Shown: positions 20,733 through 31,027, numbered from the stretch's first letter. The stretch: DNA of 64,000 nt from Gammaproteobacteria bacterium (GCA_008081045.1 VMDC01000001.1:124001-188000), one strand, 5' to 3'. A program made the numbers and translations. The notes: generated by a model not told the origin, from the letters alone.

Positions 20733-22248
20733 AAATCTGGCGGAACAGCTGGCACTGTTGCCTGAATATTTCAGGGGACACCTGGCACTGACATTAATCG
20801 CACTGGTTATCGGTATGGTGATCAGTATCCCGCTCGGGGTCTGGGCTGCACAGGCACCGCGGGTCAAGCGGCCCTTGTTAACTCTGGTGAGTATCATTCA
20901 GACTTTCCCCAGTGTGGCAATACTTGCTCTGGTGGTGGCCATGCTTGGCGGGCGTATCGGCTCGTTGCCTGCGATCATCGCTTTGGTGCTCTACAGTATG
21001 CTTCCGATTGTGCGCAATACTGTCACCGGCCTCGAAAACGTGGCTGAAGAGGTTGTGACTGCGGCCCGGGGTATCGGCATGTCGCCTCGTCAGATACTCA
21101 CCAAAGTGCGTATTCCTCTGGCGCTGCCGGTCATCATTGCCGGTATTCGCACGGCGGCAGTGTGGACGGTAGGTCTGGCGACCTTGTCGACGTTGGTGGG
21201 CGCCAGCAGTTTTGGAAACTATATTTTCACCGGATTGCAAACGCGGAATCTGCTCGCTGTCACCGTCGGCAGTCTGGCGGCGGCCTGTATGGCGGTGATT
21301 CTCGACAGTCTCATCGGAGGCATTCAGTGGCTTGCGGCCAATCGAAACACAGGCGCTCAGACGGCGCGGTACAGGGCAGTAAAAGTTCTGATAATGATCG
21401 GGCTCACTTCGGTGCTCGTCGTGTCGGGATACAGTTTGTTGCCTGACAGAAAAGTGGATCTTGTCATTGGTGGTAAGGGCTTTACCGAGCAATACATAGT
21501 CGCCGGTGCCGTTGAAGAGGTCCTACAGGAGGCCGGTTTCACCACTGAGCAGCGTCTTGGTCTCGGTTCTGAAGTGGTTTTTCAGGCTACGGCGAACAAC
21601 ACCATCGATGTCTATCTGGAATATTCCGGGACCGTGTGGAGTAACCTCATGAACAGAGAGGACAATCCGGGCAGAGAGGCGGTGATGTCGGAAGTAGAAG
21701 CGTACCTCGCGGCGGAGCACGGCATGGCGAATCTTGCCCGACTGGGTTTTCAGAATCTCTACGCGCTGGCGATGCGCCGCGAGCAGGCAGAGCGATTGGG
21801 AATACGCAGTATCAGTGACCTCAAGCCGTTTGCGGAAGGGTTGGTTGCCGGAGGGGATCTCGAGTTTTTTGGCCGGCCCGAATGGATCAGTCTTCGGGAC
21901 ACATACCGCATCGATTTTGCCGAAAAGCTCACTTTTGATACGACTCTGATGTACACCGCGATCGCGGAAGAGCAGGTCGATGTGATTGCCGCCTACACAA
22001 CAGACGGCAGGGTCGCTGAATTTGACCTGGTCATCCTGGAAGACCCGCTTAATGCGATTCCACCCTACGATGGGTTTCTGGCGGTATCGGGTGACGCTAT
22101 GGATAACCGTCTATTTGTTGAAACCTTATCCGCGCTGGCAGGCAAGATCAGTGATGAGGTCATGCGAAATGCCAACCGGCTTGTAGACGTGGAAAATCGC
22201 CCGGTTACCGATGGCGTGCGTTACATTCGCGAAGCGCTCACCGAATAG
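20725..22248 (+). CDS. Fused ABC permease/substrate-binding protein (OpuBB-OpuBC-like)
   Basis: N-terminal permease with EEVVTAARGIGMSPRQILTKVRIPLALP; C-terminal VIGGKGFTEQYIVAGAVEEVLQEAGF binding domain; overlaps the ATPase gene by 8 nt. Confidence 0.92.
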   Translation: MTENLAEQLALLPEYFRGHLALTLIALVIGMVISIPLGVWAAQAPRVKRPLLTLVSIIQTFPSVAILALVVAMLGGRIGSLPAIIALVLYSMLPIVRNTVTGLENVAEEVVTAARGIGMSPRQILTKVRIPLALPVIIAGIRTAAVWTVGLATLSTLVGASSFGNYIFTGLQTRNLLAVTVGSLAAACMAVILDSLIGGIQWLAANRNTGAQTARYRAVKVLIMIGLTSVLVVSGYSLLPDRKVDLVIGGKGFTEQYIVAGAVEEVLQEAGFTTEQRLGLGSEVVFQATANNTIDVYLEYSGTVWSNLMNREDNPGREAVMSEVEAYLAAEHGMANLARLGFQNLYALAMRREQAERLGIRSISDLKPFAEGLVAGGDLEFFGRPEWISLRDTYRIDFAEKLTFDTTLMYTAIAEEQVDVIAAYTTDGRVAEFDLVILEDPLNAIPPYDGFLAVSGDAMDNRLFVETLSALAGKISDEVMRNANRLVDVENRPVTDGVRYIREALTE

Positions 22249-22272
22249 GAGTGTGGTCTGCCCTGAAGTAGT

Positions 22273-24528
22273 CTACTCGATGGTAAACGGTATGCCGGTT
22301 GTCGAGTAAACAAACACGTCGGTACCGGGCACTGCGTAGGCGAAATACACGGTCAGATTTGCGCTGCTGACGTCCACACTGGAAGGCGTAAAGCCATCGA
22401 ACGCAATGAGCTCTTCGCTGACCTTGAGCGGTTGGGTGGTCGTGTAGCTCTGCAGGGTTCCCAGCTCTCCGTTCCACGCATGATAGCCACCGTCCGCGCT
22501 CCGGTAAAAAAGACCAATGCCCTCTACTGAGATCACGACATAGGTTTCTCCGATAATGCCCTGATGCTCGCTGGGAATGAAAAGCGTGGCCCGAACATCA
22601 ATGCTGTCGCTGGGGGCAAAACGAGAAACCGGCGTATTGAGGTCTTCACTGCGGCTGGCTGAGCCATACAGGATGAGGTTGGAGTTTTCCTGACCCAGGC
22701 TGGTAATCGGCAGAATTTTCGGTTCGCGATGTGTACTGATGGGTACTCGCGTCTGATTGATAGTAAACACGGCGTCGGCACTCTGTTCTGAATCCGCCCG
22801 ATCGACGCCACAGGCTAAGCCATTGCAGTCATTTAATAGCGGATTTGAGAACAGGGGCAATTCAACTGAACCGGGATAATCGTCCGGCGTTGCCATGATG
22901 GTGGCAAAGGAGCCGTCCACGCCGTGCCCGAAGGACCAGGAGTAGGTGCCTTGAGCTCCCGGCTCCCGGCGCGAATGCGCTAAACCATGATTATGACCCA
23001 GCTCGTGAGCCAGCGTCAGGTCATCACAGCCGGCACCGCCTTCTGCAGGAAACCCAGCGTTATACAGTGATGAGACAAGATCGCCGCCGGCGAGCAGCGG
23101 GTGAAAGATTTCGCCTTCGAAGCCAACACCCGGCAGGGTCCCGAGGCCACAGGCGCCACCCCCGGGAAAGAGACCGTCAATGAATACCGTGATATCGGCT
23201 CCCACCTTCTCGCGCAGTTCAGGAAGTTCACTGAATACGCCGGTTGCGTCACTCATTGCATCCATCACGCGGTTGAGGTCATTGCCGGTATCGTAATCTG
23301 CAAAGCCATAGAATACGGGTCTGAATCGGACCAGCGCGCCACTGTCGGCGTAATAGGTGTTGGTGACCTCGACCAGTTGATTGATATGGGTTTCAGGGCT
23401 GATATCGCCGATGGAATCCAGAAATCTCTGGGAATAGAAAAACATCAGATCAGTTTGCGCAATAAAGTCTGCGCCAACGCTGGACGCACTGTTTTGTGGA
23501 TCAGTCCCCAACAAAGATTCATTGACGTCAGAGATCCCGTCGCTGTCAGAATCTTTCAGCGTGTCTTTCACCACAAAAATAAAGGCATCATCCCGCACAC
23601 TCTGACCGAAGGCATCTCCGACAAAGACGCCACTTGCCAGCTGGGGGTAGGAGTCAGCGGTTGTTTCGACTGTGTACTCAAAGCTTGTCGTCGCGGCAGG
23701 GGCGAGGCTGCTGATCGTGCAGCTTAAGATGGTTTGCGGTCCCGAGTCGTCGACAGCGCAGGCGGGTGAGCTGTCGATAAACTCAGCGTCATCGAGAATG
23801 AAAAAGACGCTGACTGATTCGTTGCTCAGCGCGCTGGAGGTATTGTTAGTGACCGCTATGGATACCGTAACCTGATCGCCGATGACCGCAAATTCGCTGG
23901 ACAGAGATTGCTCGATACTGACGTCACTGCCGGTCAGGGCCAGCACGCCAGCCGGTTTGCGATAAGACGGTTCCAGCTGTGGCACAAACGCGCCGTCATC
24001 GATGCCCAGTCCACCGGTTTCCGCTGCAGTATGAGTAATCCAACCGATATACTGATCCGCATCCGGATCCGGTACTGCAGTAATCTTGTATTTGATTCCG
24101 TCAACCTGTGCGGTTGCGAGCAGGAGCGATTTGCTGAGTGTCAGCACCAGTGATTCGTTCCCGGCACCCCTGGCAACCCATGAATGGTCGCCGTTCAGGA
24201 ACGAACTGTCGTTTACCTTGCTGAGGGTTCTTTGCGTTCCGGGTGCGGTCTCGATCGAAAAACGCCCTGCGTCGGTCAGAAGTTGCAGCATAGACCCGGA
24301 TATGCGGATGCCCCGGCGATAGGACACCCGTCCTTTCACCAGCCTGTCCGGAATGTCGGACAGACTGTTTTCAGACAGATCCTGCCACAGGGCGGGCGCC
24401 GGCTGTGCCTGCGCGATCAGGCTGCTGAGCAGTCCGGCCAGAATGAGTGCGGCATGTGTAAACGTCGATCTGTTGAACAAAATTTCTCGTTTCTCCGAGA
24501 CTGGCCGGTCAGTGCGTCGAGTCGGCAC
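22273..24528 (-). CDS. Secreted zinc metalloprotease (reprolysin/metzincin-like) with DUF11-like and Ca-binding segments
   Basis: HELGHNHGLAHSR (HExxHxxGxxH), Met-turn-like TIMATP, DSDSDGISDVNE thrombospondin-type-3-like segment. Confidence 0.82.
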   Translation of the reverse strand: MPTRRTDRPVSEKREILFNRSTFTHAALILAGLLSSLIAQAQPAPALWQDLSENSLSDIPDRLVKGRVSYRRGIRISGSMLQLLTDAGRFSIETAPGTQRTLSKVNDSSFLNGDHSWVARGAGNESLVLTLSKSLLLATAQVDGIKYKITAVPDPDADQYIGWITHTAAETGGLGIDDGAFVPQLEPSYRKPAGVLALTGSDVSIEQSLSSEFAVIGDQVTVSIAVTNNTSSALSNESVSVFFILDDAEFIDSSPACAVDDSGPQTILSCTISSLAPAATTSFEYTVETTADSYPQLASGVFVGDAFGQSVRDDAFIFVVKDTLKDSDSDGISDVNESLLGTDPQNSASSVGADFIAQTDLMFFYSQRFLDSIGDISPETHINQLVEVTNTYYADSGALVRFRPVFYGFADYDTGNDLNRVMDAMSDATGVFSELPELREKVGADITVFIDGLFPGGGACGLGTLPGVGFEGEIFHPLLAGGDLVSSLYNAGFPAEGGAGCDDLTLAHELGHNHGLAHSRREPGAQGTYSWSFGHGVDGSFATIMATPDDYPGSVELPLFSNPLLNDCNGLACGVDRADSEQSADAVFTINQTRVPISTHREPKILPITSLGQENSNLILYGSASRSEDLNTPVSRFAPSDSIDVRATLFIPSEHQGIIGETYVVISVEGIGLFYRSADGGYHAWNGELGTLQSYTTTQPLKVSEELIAFDGFTPSSVDVSSANLTVYFAYAVPGTDVFVYSTTGIPFTIE

Positions 24529-24649
24529 ACCTGCTCAGGCCGGCCCTGCGCAGTCATGAGCGACTGCTCTCGCCGTGGTCAATGATCCGGTATCGCATAC
24601 AGTCAGGGCCCGAGGGATTCCCCCTACTCCTGAGCGCAGTGCTCTGCCC

Positions 24650-25897
24650 TTACTGATAAATCGCTGCGCGGGCGGCAGCATGGACCTGCAGTGAATAGAG
24701 AATATCATCGTTCTGAATCATCCCGATGAAGCCAATATTTTCCACCGGATCAATCCAGAACCAGGACCCCGCGATGCCCCACCACCAATGGGTTCCCTCC
24801 GAAGCACCCTGATAGGAATCGGAGTTTTCAACAATGGCAAAATCCAGCCCGAATACGTTACCCGGATACAGTTGACCGATATTCGCTACCGCCTCCGGCA
24901 GCTGATTCGCCCTCATTTGCGCAACGGCCGCCTCCGACAGAATCCGGACACCATTCAGCTCGCCGCCGCCCAGGTGCATTTGAACAAACCGCATGTAGTC
25001 TGCTGCGGTAGAGGTCAGCCCGCCGCCCCCGGATTCAAATTTGGGAGGACTGAGGAAATCAAAGTTCGCCAGACCCGGACGATTGTCGGTGCGGCGCAGA
25101 GTGCCGTCATTATTCGGTGCATACTGGCGGGACAGTCGGGCAGCGTTCTCCGGTTTGACTGAGAATCCGGTATCGACCATTCCCAGTGGCTGGAAAATCC
25201 GAGTCTCGAGAAATTCGCCAAAGCGCATGCCGGAAAGGCGCTCAACCATATAGCCCTGGACATCAACAGAGATGCTGTAAACCCATTGGCTCCCCGGCTG
25301 ATAAGACAGCGGGATATCTTTCAGAGCGGGCATGGATTCTGCCAGCGTGGCTCCCGTGAGGTTCATGATGCCGGCTTTGGCGTAGGCTTCGGCTACCGGT
25401 CCCTGGCTGAGCGGTGGCGTATAGACCAGCCCTCCGGTGTGACTCATCAGCTCTCGCACGGTCATGGGATGATCCGCGGGCTCGGTCACCCAGCTACCGT
25501 CTTCATTCTGCTCGACGAAGACCTGCATACCGGCCAATTCGGGCAGATGCATCTCAACCGGATCGTCGAGCTGGAATTTGCCTTCGTCCCATAACATCAT
25601 CAAGGCCGTGCCGGTGACGGGTTTGGTCATGGAGAAGATTCGAAAAATGGTGTCTTTGCTCATGGGTACCTGATCTTCAACATTCTGGTAGCCCATGGCT
25701 TCGTGCATCAGAACCTCTCCGTCCTGAGCCACCATCACCACCGCGCCAGACAGTTTGCCTTCGTCGATTCTGGCTTTCAGATCAGCGGCGACCGCATCCA
25801 GCCGTGCCTGCTCAACATCGGCCAGGATCTGCGCAGAAAAGAAAAGCGCCACCGCTGGCACAACAAGTCGCATTTTACTCAAGAGATTTGCTCTCAT
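24650..25897 (-). CDS. Serine hydrolase, class C beta-lactamase family
   Basis: IFSMTKPVTGTALMML (SxxK); VYSISVDVQGYMVERLSG (YxS/N-like). Confidence 0.9.
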   Translation of the reverse strand: MRANLLSKMRLVVPAVALFFSAQILADVEQARLDAVAADLKARIDEGKLSGAVVMVAQDGEVLMHEAMGYQNVEDQVPMSKDTIFRIFSMTKPVTGTALMMLWDEGKFQLDDPVEMHLPELAGMQVFVEQNEDGSWVTEPADHPMTVRELMSHTGGLVYTPPLSQGPVAEAYAKAGIMNLTGATLAESMPALKDIPLSYQPGSQWVYSISVDVQGYMVERLSGMRFGEFLETRIFQPLGMVDTGFSVKPENAARLSRQYAPNNDGTLRRTDNRPGLANFDFLSPPKFESGGGGLTSTAADYMRFVQMHLGGGELNGVRILSEAAVAQMRANQLPEAVANIGQLYPGNVFGLDFAIVENSDSYQGASEGTHWWWGIAGSWFWIDPVENIGFIGMIQNDDILYSLQVHAAARAAIYQ

Positions 25898-26096
25898 ATT
25901 ACCCTCTACATTGGCCGACCGGTGTCGGTGAAATCATTGCCCGGTGCTTCAACAGAAACCGCGGACAGGCCGTTGCAAGGCTGCGCTGATCGTGTGCGCG
26001 CATCCCGGTTTTCAGACGCTAAAGCTAACATGTTTTCCAAGCGAAGGCTCTAGATCAGCCGGGCCTTGAGGTCATGGGCACCGCGAAGCGCTGTGT

Positions 26097-27749
26097 TCAG
26101 CTGTTGGTTGCGCAGAGACTTTTGTCTTGATCACCGGCGTCGAGGAAAGGTCCGTCAACACAGAGTCGGCGGCCATCAGGGGCATCACAGGCGCCGCAGA
26201 TTCCCACGCCACATTTGGTCCAGTAATCAATCGCATTGAAAATCTGCTCCGGGCTGCAGAATCGTCGCTCAACGGCTTCAGCGGCCCGCACCATGGGCGC
26301 CGGTCCACAATTGTAGAAAACGAGATTGTCCAGTTCTTCTTCAGAGAGTTGCCCTAGCCGCGCTTCCAGCAGTTCGGTAATGACGCCGTGATGACCGCGG
26401 CTGCCATCATCGGTGGCGATGTGCAATTCACTGACCTGCTTGCTTTCCTCAAGGAAGTACAGTCGCTCTGCACTGCGCGCGCCGAAGAATATCTCGGTAT
26501 TCCCGAAATCCCGGGCTAACTGATAGACCGCTGCCAGACCAGTGCCCCCGGCAACAGCCATGATTTTGGCGCCGGGTGCCGGCTCCACCGCGTTGCCGTG
26601 AGGGCCTCTGACATAGGCTTCCGTTCCGGGTTCAAGCGTCATCAACGCTTCAGTGAATTCACCGAGATTGATTACTGCCAGCTGAAATGGGTCATCGGTG
26701 AGCGCGGAGAAGGGCTTCTCGCCCAGGCCCGGAATCCAGAGGAAGATGAATTGACCCGCTTCAATGTCGATTTTCCTGTCGAAGCGCAAAATGCAGATGT
26801 CATCGGTAATGCGTTTGTTGTCAACAAGCGTTACCGGCCTGAAACCCATATCGATGTCGTATCTGACCAGCGCTTCCGCTTGCTCGGATCCGTTCTCCAG
26901 ATCGCAGGTCAGGGTTCTGAAATAGTCGGCTATCTGGTTGGTTGTCATGCCGATCAGCGCAGACCCAATGCCAACAATTGAAGCGCCAGCCGCGAAGGCG
27001 TCACGCACGTTGCCGGCACTGCTGATGCCCCCACAGGCGATGATGGGCTTGTCAGTGATCGCGGCGATTTCGCGCACGCATTCCAGCGCTCTTGGCAGAA
27101 TGTCTTTGCCCGATACGCCGCCTTTGCCGTTGGTCAGAACAGGATGCCCGTGGCTCTCATAGCATTCGGGTCCCATGGTATTTATGGCGCACAAACCGTC
27201 GGCCCCGCCCTGAATGGCAGCAGCGGCAATGTCCGCAATATTCGGCACATTAGGGGTGAGCTTTGCGACAACAGGAATGTCCACTGCCGCTTTCACCGCA
27301 CGGACGATTTCTCTGACCAGGTCCGGATCCTGACCCATCGCCATACCGTAGCCTTTCGCATGTGGGCAGGACAGATTGAGTTCGAGCCCGTCTCCGTGGG
27401 GCGCAAGAATTTTTGCGACCTCTACGTATTCTGTGACGCTTCCCCCGAAAATCGAAATGAGCAGGAATTTGTCTTCAGGAACCTCCAATGCCCCCAGCAG
27501 CTCAGCCGAGCGCTCCGCGCCCGGATTCGTGAGACCGACCGCATTGGTGAAACTGCCCGGCTGATATTGGGTCAGAACAGGTTCTCGATACCCGAGCCTG
27601 GGTTCCGGCCCGATACTCTTGGTGGTCAGTACCCCCACTTCGGGTACCAGATCGAAGAATCGCTGAATGATATTAGCGGAGCAGGTCACTATGCCGGAGG
27701 GGATGGTAAAGGGACCCGAAACGGTTTTACCTAGGAACTCGGTATTCAA
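26097..27749 (-). CDS. Dihydroorotate/dihydropyrimidine-dehydrogenase-like domain fused to a PyrK-like FAD/[2Fe-2S] reductase domain
   Basis: N-terminal NLSCPHAKGYGMAMGQDPDLVREI...AKLTPNVPNI; C-terminal AVAGGTGLAAVYQLA and CGVGICGACDAPDGRRLCVDGP. Confidence 0.88.
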   Translation of the reverse strand: MNTEFLGKTVSGPFTIPSGIVTCSANIIQRFFDLVPEVGVLTTKSIGPEPRLGYREPVLTQYQPGSFTNAVGLTNPGAERSAELLGALEVPEDKFLLISIFGGSVTEYVEVAKILAPHGDGLELNLSCPHAKGYGMAMGQDPDLVREIVRAVKAAVDIPVVAKLTPNVPNIADIAAAAIQGGADGLCAINTMGPECYESHGHPVLTNGKGGVSGKDILPRALECVREIAAITDKPIIACGGISSAGNVRDAFAAGASIVGIGSALIGMTTNQIADYFRTLTCDLENGSEQAEALVRYDIDMGFRPVTLVDNKRITDDICILRFDRKIDIEAGQFIFLWIPGLGEKPFSALTDDPFQLAVINLGEFTEALMTLEPGTEAYVRGPHGNAVEPAPGAKIMAVAGGTGLAAVYQLARDFGNTEIFFGARSAERLYFLEESKQVSELHIATDDGSRGHHGVITELLEARLGQLSEEELDNLVFYNCGPAPMVRAAEAVERRFCSPEQIFNAIDYWTKCGVGICGACDAPDGRRLCVDGPFLDAGDQDKSLCATNS

Positions 27750-27923
27750 AAGAAGCGCTTACTCTTTGACAGTAAATGGGACAGTCAAAAGGACTGCGAG
27801 CACGCTTAAGTATACCAAGAGAGGCTCTGCTCAGCACTTACCTTTTGCCAGTGAGCAGGGCAGAGCCTGGCGGATCGGGTTAAACCTGGCCGTATACCCG
27901 TCGATGAAGCTGCTGAAGGCTGA

Positions 27924-29408
27924 CTAGAGTAGCTCGTGCAGTGCTGGCTTGGTGACTTTACCCATCGCATTCCTTGGCAAAGCATCGACAATCTTCAGTG
28001 CTTTGGGAATTTTGTAGGACGACATTTTTCCTTCACACCAGTTTTTCAGCTGATCATAGTCGAGGCTGGAGGTCGGTTTGAGTGCGACGAATGCAGTCAC
28101 GGCTTCTCCCCAGGTGTCGTCTGCAACGCCGATAACGGCAACTTCAGCGATGGCTTCATGAGTGAGCAGAACACCTTCGATTTCAAGAGCAGAAAGCTTG
28201 TAGCCGCCTGACTTGATGATGTCTACGGATGAACGCCCCATGATGCGATAATAGCCATCTTCAAGGACCGCAACGTCGCCTGTGCAGAACCAGCCGTCCT
28301 TGAATGACTCCCCGGTTGCTTTGGGATTGTCCCAGTATTCGAGGAACACATTGTTACCCTGTATTCTGATTTCACCGGGTGTTTCCTCGGCTGTAATCGG
28401 AGAGTCATTCTCGTCAAAAAGCTGCACCTGTACACCGGGCAGTGGCTGACCAACGCAGCCAGCCCTGCGCTCGCCGGCATAAGGGTTTGAAATCCCCATG
28501 CCTATCTCCGTCATGCCGTACCGCTCAAGTAAAACCTGGCCGGTGAGCTCCTGCCATTGCTTGAACAGTTTTACCGGGCAGGCTGCCGAGCCAGAGATAT
28601 TTAGCCGCATGGCGTTGAAGCCGTCACAGATGGACCGGACCTGCTCTTGTTCGATGCTGTCAAAATACTGAATCAGTTTGACATAAATTGTGGGTACCGC
28701 CATGAAGACATTATAGGTGCCAGATGCCACTTGTTCTGTTATTCGGGGTATGTCGAATTTGGCAAATAGATGTACTGTGGCTCCTGCCCATAAGCCGCAG
28801 CTGAGGATATTCACAATACCGTGAATATGATGCAGTGGCAGAAATAGCGGAATGACATCCTCTTTGCTCCATTCCCAGGCTTCGATCAGAGTTGTAATCT
28901 GTGCCTTGATGGTCTTGTGAGTGCTGACCACGCCTTTAGGTTTGTTTGTGGTGCCGCTGGTAAAAAGCATCATCGCCCGGCGATCTTCCGGGATCTCAGG
29001 AAGCGCCGCAGCGGTTGTAGCCATGACCTCGTCAACGCTCAGTAACTTGATGTCCAGCTCTTGGCACAGGGGCGCCAGCGCTTCATGAGACTCGGGATTG
29101 GCGATTAATCGCGTGACGCTGGCGCAGCTGAGGTAGTGCTCCAGTTCCATAACAGCAGATGCAACGTTGAGCGGGACCGCAATACCGCCCGCGCGCCAGA
29201 CGCCGTGCATGGCGGTGACGTAGTTAATTGAGGCGGGCAGAAAAAACGCGATCCGCTCCTCATTCAGATCAGTCACGCCCGACAGCAGACCTGAAGCAAA
29301 CAGAGTGGCTAGTCGGTCTACTTCGGAATAGGTAAAAGTGCTTTCGCCTTCTACCAGAGCGATTTTACTGTTGTCAGGGTGCAGGTTTGGGAAGGCATCT
29401 CGTTTCAT
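27924..29408 (-). CDS. Acyl-CoA synthetase, probably malonyl-CoA synthetase (MatB-like)
   Basis: AMP-binding motif MLFTSGTTNKPKGVVSTH; GRSSVDIIKSGGYKLSALEIE; next to madLM. Confidence 0.85.
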   Translation of the reverse strand: MKRDAFPNLHPDNSKIALVEGESTFTYSEVDRLATLFASGLLSGVTDLNEERIAFFLPASINYVTAMHGVWRAGGIAVPLNVASAVMELEHYLSCASVTRLIANPESHEALAPLCQELDIKLLSVDEVMATTAAALPEIPEDRRAMMLFTSGTTNKPKGVVSTHKTIKAQITTLIEAWEWSKEDVIPLFLPLHHIHGIVNILSCGLWAGATVHLFAKFDIPRITEQVASGTYNVFMAVPTIYVKLIQYFDSIEQEQVRSICDGFNAMRLNISGSAACPVKLFKQWQELTGQVLLERYGMTEIGMGISNPYAGERRAGCVGQPLPGVQVQLFDENDSPITAEETPGEIRIQGNNVFLEYWDNPKATGESFKDGWFCTGDVAVLEDGYYRIMGRSSVDIIKSGGYKLSALEIEGVLLTHEAIAEVAVIGVADDTWGEAVTAFVALKPTSSLDYDQLKNWCEGKMSSYKIPKALKIVDALPRNAMGKVTKPALHELL

Positions 29409-29447
29409 TGGTATCTACTTGAATCTCAGACGGGGGACAGTCAGCGG

Positions 29448-30206
29448 CTAAACCAGTGCGCTGACCAGGAAATACAGAACAGAGGGGCCCAGTAAACAGC
29501 CCACTCCGGTGTAGAATGTGGCTGTCATCGCGCCGTAGGGCACCAATTTGGGGTCGGTCGCCGCGAGGCCCGCCGCCACCCCGCTGGTGGTACCCATCAG
29601 ACCGCCGAACACCATAGCAGATTGCGGGTTATTCAGCCCAATCGCGCCCGCCACCACCGGTGTGCCGATCATGACCAGAATAGATTTCACCAACCCGGCT
29701 GCCACGCTGAGCGTGATAACGGCATCGCTGGCGCCGATGGCTTCGCCGGTGACCGGGCCGACGATATAGGTCACTGCACCGGCGCCGATGGTGGTAATGG
29801 CTGCCGGATCCGTATAGCCGAACAGTATGGCCACAGCGGCGCCAACGACAAACGACACCACGACGCCCGCAAAAATGGAAATGACGCCCGCCAGCCCTGC
29901 TTTTTTCAGTTCACCGAGCTGGACGCCGAAGGCTGTCGCCACGATCGCAAAGTCACGCATCATGCCGCCACCCATCAGGCCTATGCCGCCAAGCAGCGCG
30001 ATATCTGCGACACCGCGGGTGCCACCTGTGGCCACTCCGCCAAAATAGGCGGCGACGAGGCCGAGCGCGATGGCGATAGCTGAACCATGAATACGGCCAT
30101 GAGTGAGCTTGTCGGCAGCGAGGTAGGAGACCCAGATCGTGATGCCGACTACCGCGAAGGCGACGATAAGGTTATTGCGGAGAAATACCGACTCGATGAG
30201 TTCCAC
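29448..30206 (-). CDS. madM: Malonate transporter subunit MadM
   Basis: GAGAVTYIVGPVTGEAIGASDAV...NNPQSAMVFGGLMGTTSGVAAGLAATDPKLVPYGAMTATFYTGVGCLLGPS. Confidence 0.93.
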   Translation of the reverse strand: MELIESVFLRNNLIVAFAVVGITIWVSYLAADKLTHGRIHGSAIAIALGLVAAYFGGVATGGTRGVADIALLGGIGLMGGGMMRDFAIVATAFGVQLGELKKAGLAGVISIFAGVVVSFVVGAAVAILFGYTDPAAITTIGAGAVTYIVGPVTGEAIGASDAVITLSVAAGLVKSILVMIGTPVVAGAIGLNNPQSAMVFGGLMGTTSGVAAGLAATDPKLVPYGAMTATFYTGVGCLLGPSVLYFLVSALV

Positions 30207-30595
30207 TAGCGTACCTCCTTCTCAGGGGCAGCCTCGTTGTCACTGCTGCCTAAGCGGCTTATAACAGGAACCAGAGCAAAACTGACGAGGACCGCCGCTA
30301 TTCCGGCGACAAGCGCCAGCATGCCTCCGTCTGCGGCGGCAGCAACATTCTGTCGGGCGGCCATTGCCACCACGATCGGGATGTACATGGCGCTCCAGAA
30401 TTTGATGCCCTCACCTGCGGCCCCTTCGGTCAGGGTTCTGAATGACGCTGAATTGCTGGCGAACACCAGAAACAGCATGGCAATGCCCACTCCGCCAACG
30501 TTGGCATCAACCCCCAACATCACGCCCAGCGCTTCGCCGATGAGCATGCCAAAGATCAGACTGACGGAAAGCAAGGCAACGCCGTAGATTATCAT
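30206..30595 (-). CDS. madL: Malonate transporter subunit MadL
   Basis: 129 aa, MIIYGVALLSVSLIFGMLIGEALGVMLGVDANVGGVGIAMLFL; 1-nt overlap with madM. Confidence 0.92.
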   Translation of the reverse strand: MIIYGVALLSVSLIFGMLIGEALGVMLGVDANVGGVGIAMLFLVFASNSASFRTLTEGAAGEGIKFWSAMYIPIVVAMAARQNVAAAADGGMLALVAGIAAVLVSFALVPVISRLGSSDNEAAPEKEVR

Positions 30596-31027
30596 TGTTC
30601 TTATTCCTCTGAGGGCCTGCCGGTCAGAGGCAGACCCTTACGGGCTAATACGTCCAACGATGATATGACGGCAGACACAGTGGCGCAATTTACGCGTGCC
30701 GCACACGCCGTAGTGAAGCGGGATCGCTGACGTGGTCTGTTTGCAGAGATGTGAAAGCGGTACGGTCGGGCCGCGGGCAATCGGTGGTAAGAGCCCCCCA
30801 GCCGCTGCCTGCACACGCGAGTCAGGCAGCGGTGGGGATCTCAAGGAGAGTCTGGGCACTGACTAAGAGGTGTGGAGGGGTGGCGCCCAGACAAATGCAA
30901 TACGACATTAAATCACTATGCTGTGTTGCAGGGTGGAAGTTAACACTACATGTAGGGATATGCAAGCAGTGACACAGATGTTTTTCTTTGCCACGCGCCA
31001 GGCACCCGATGCCGAAATTTATCAGCA

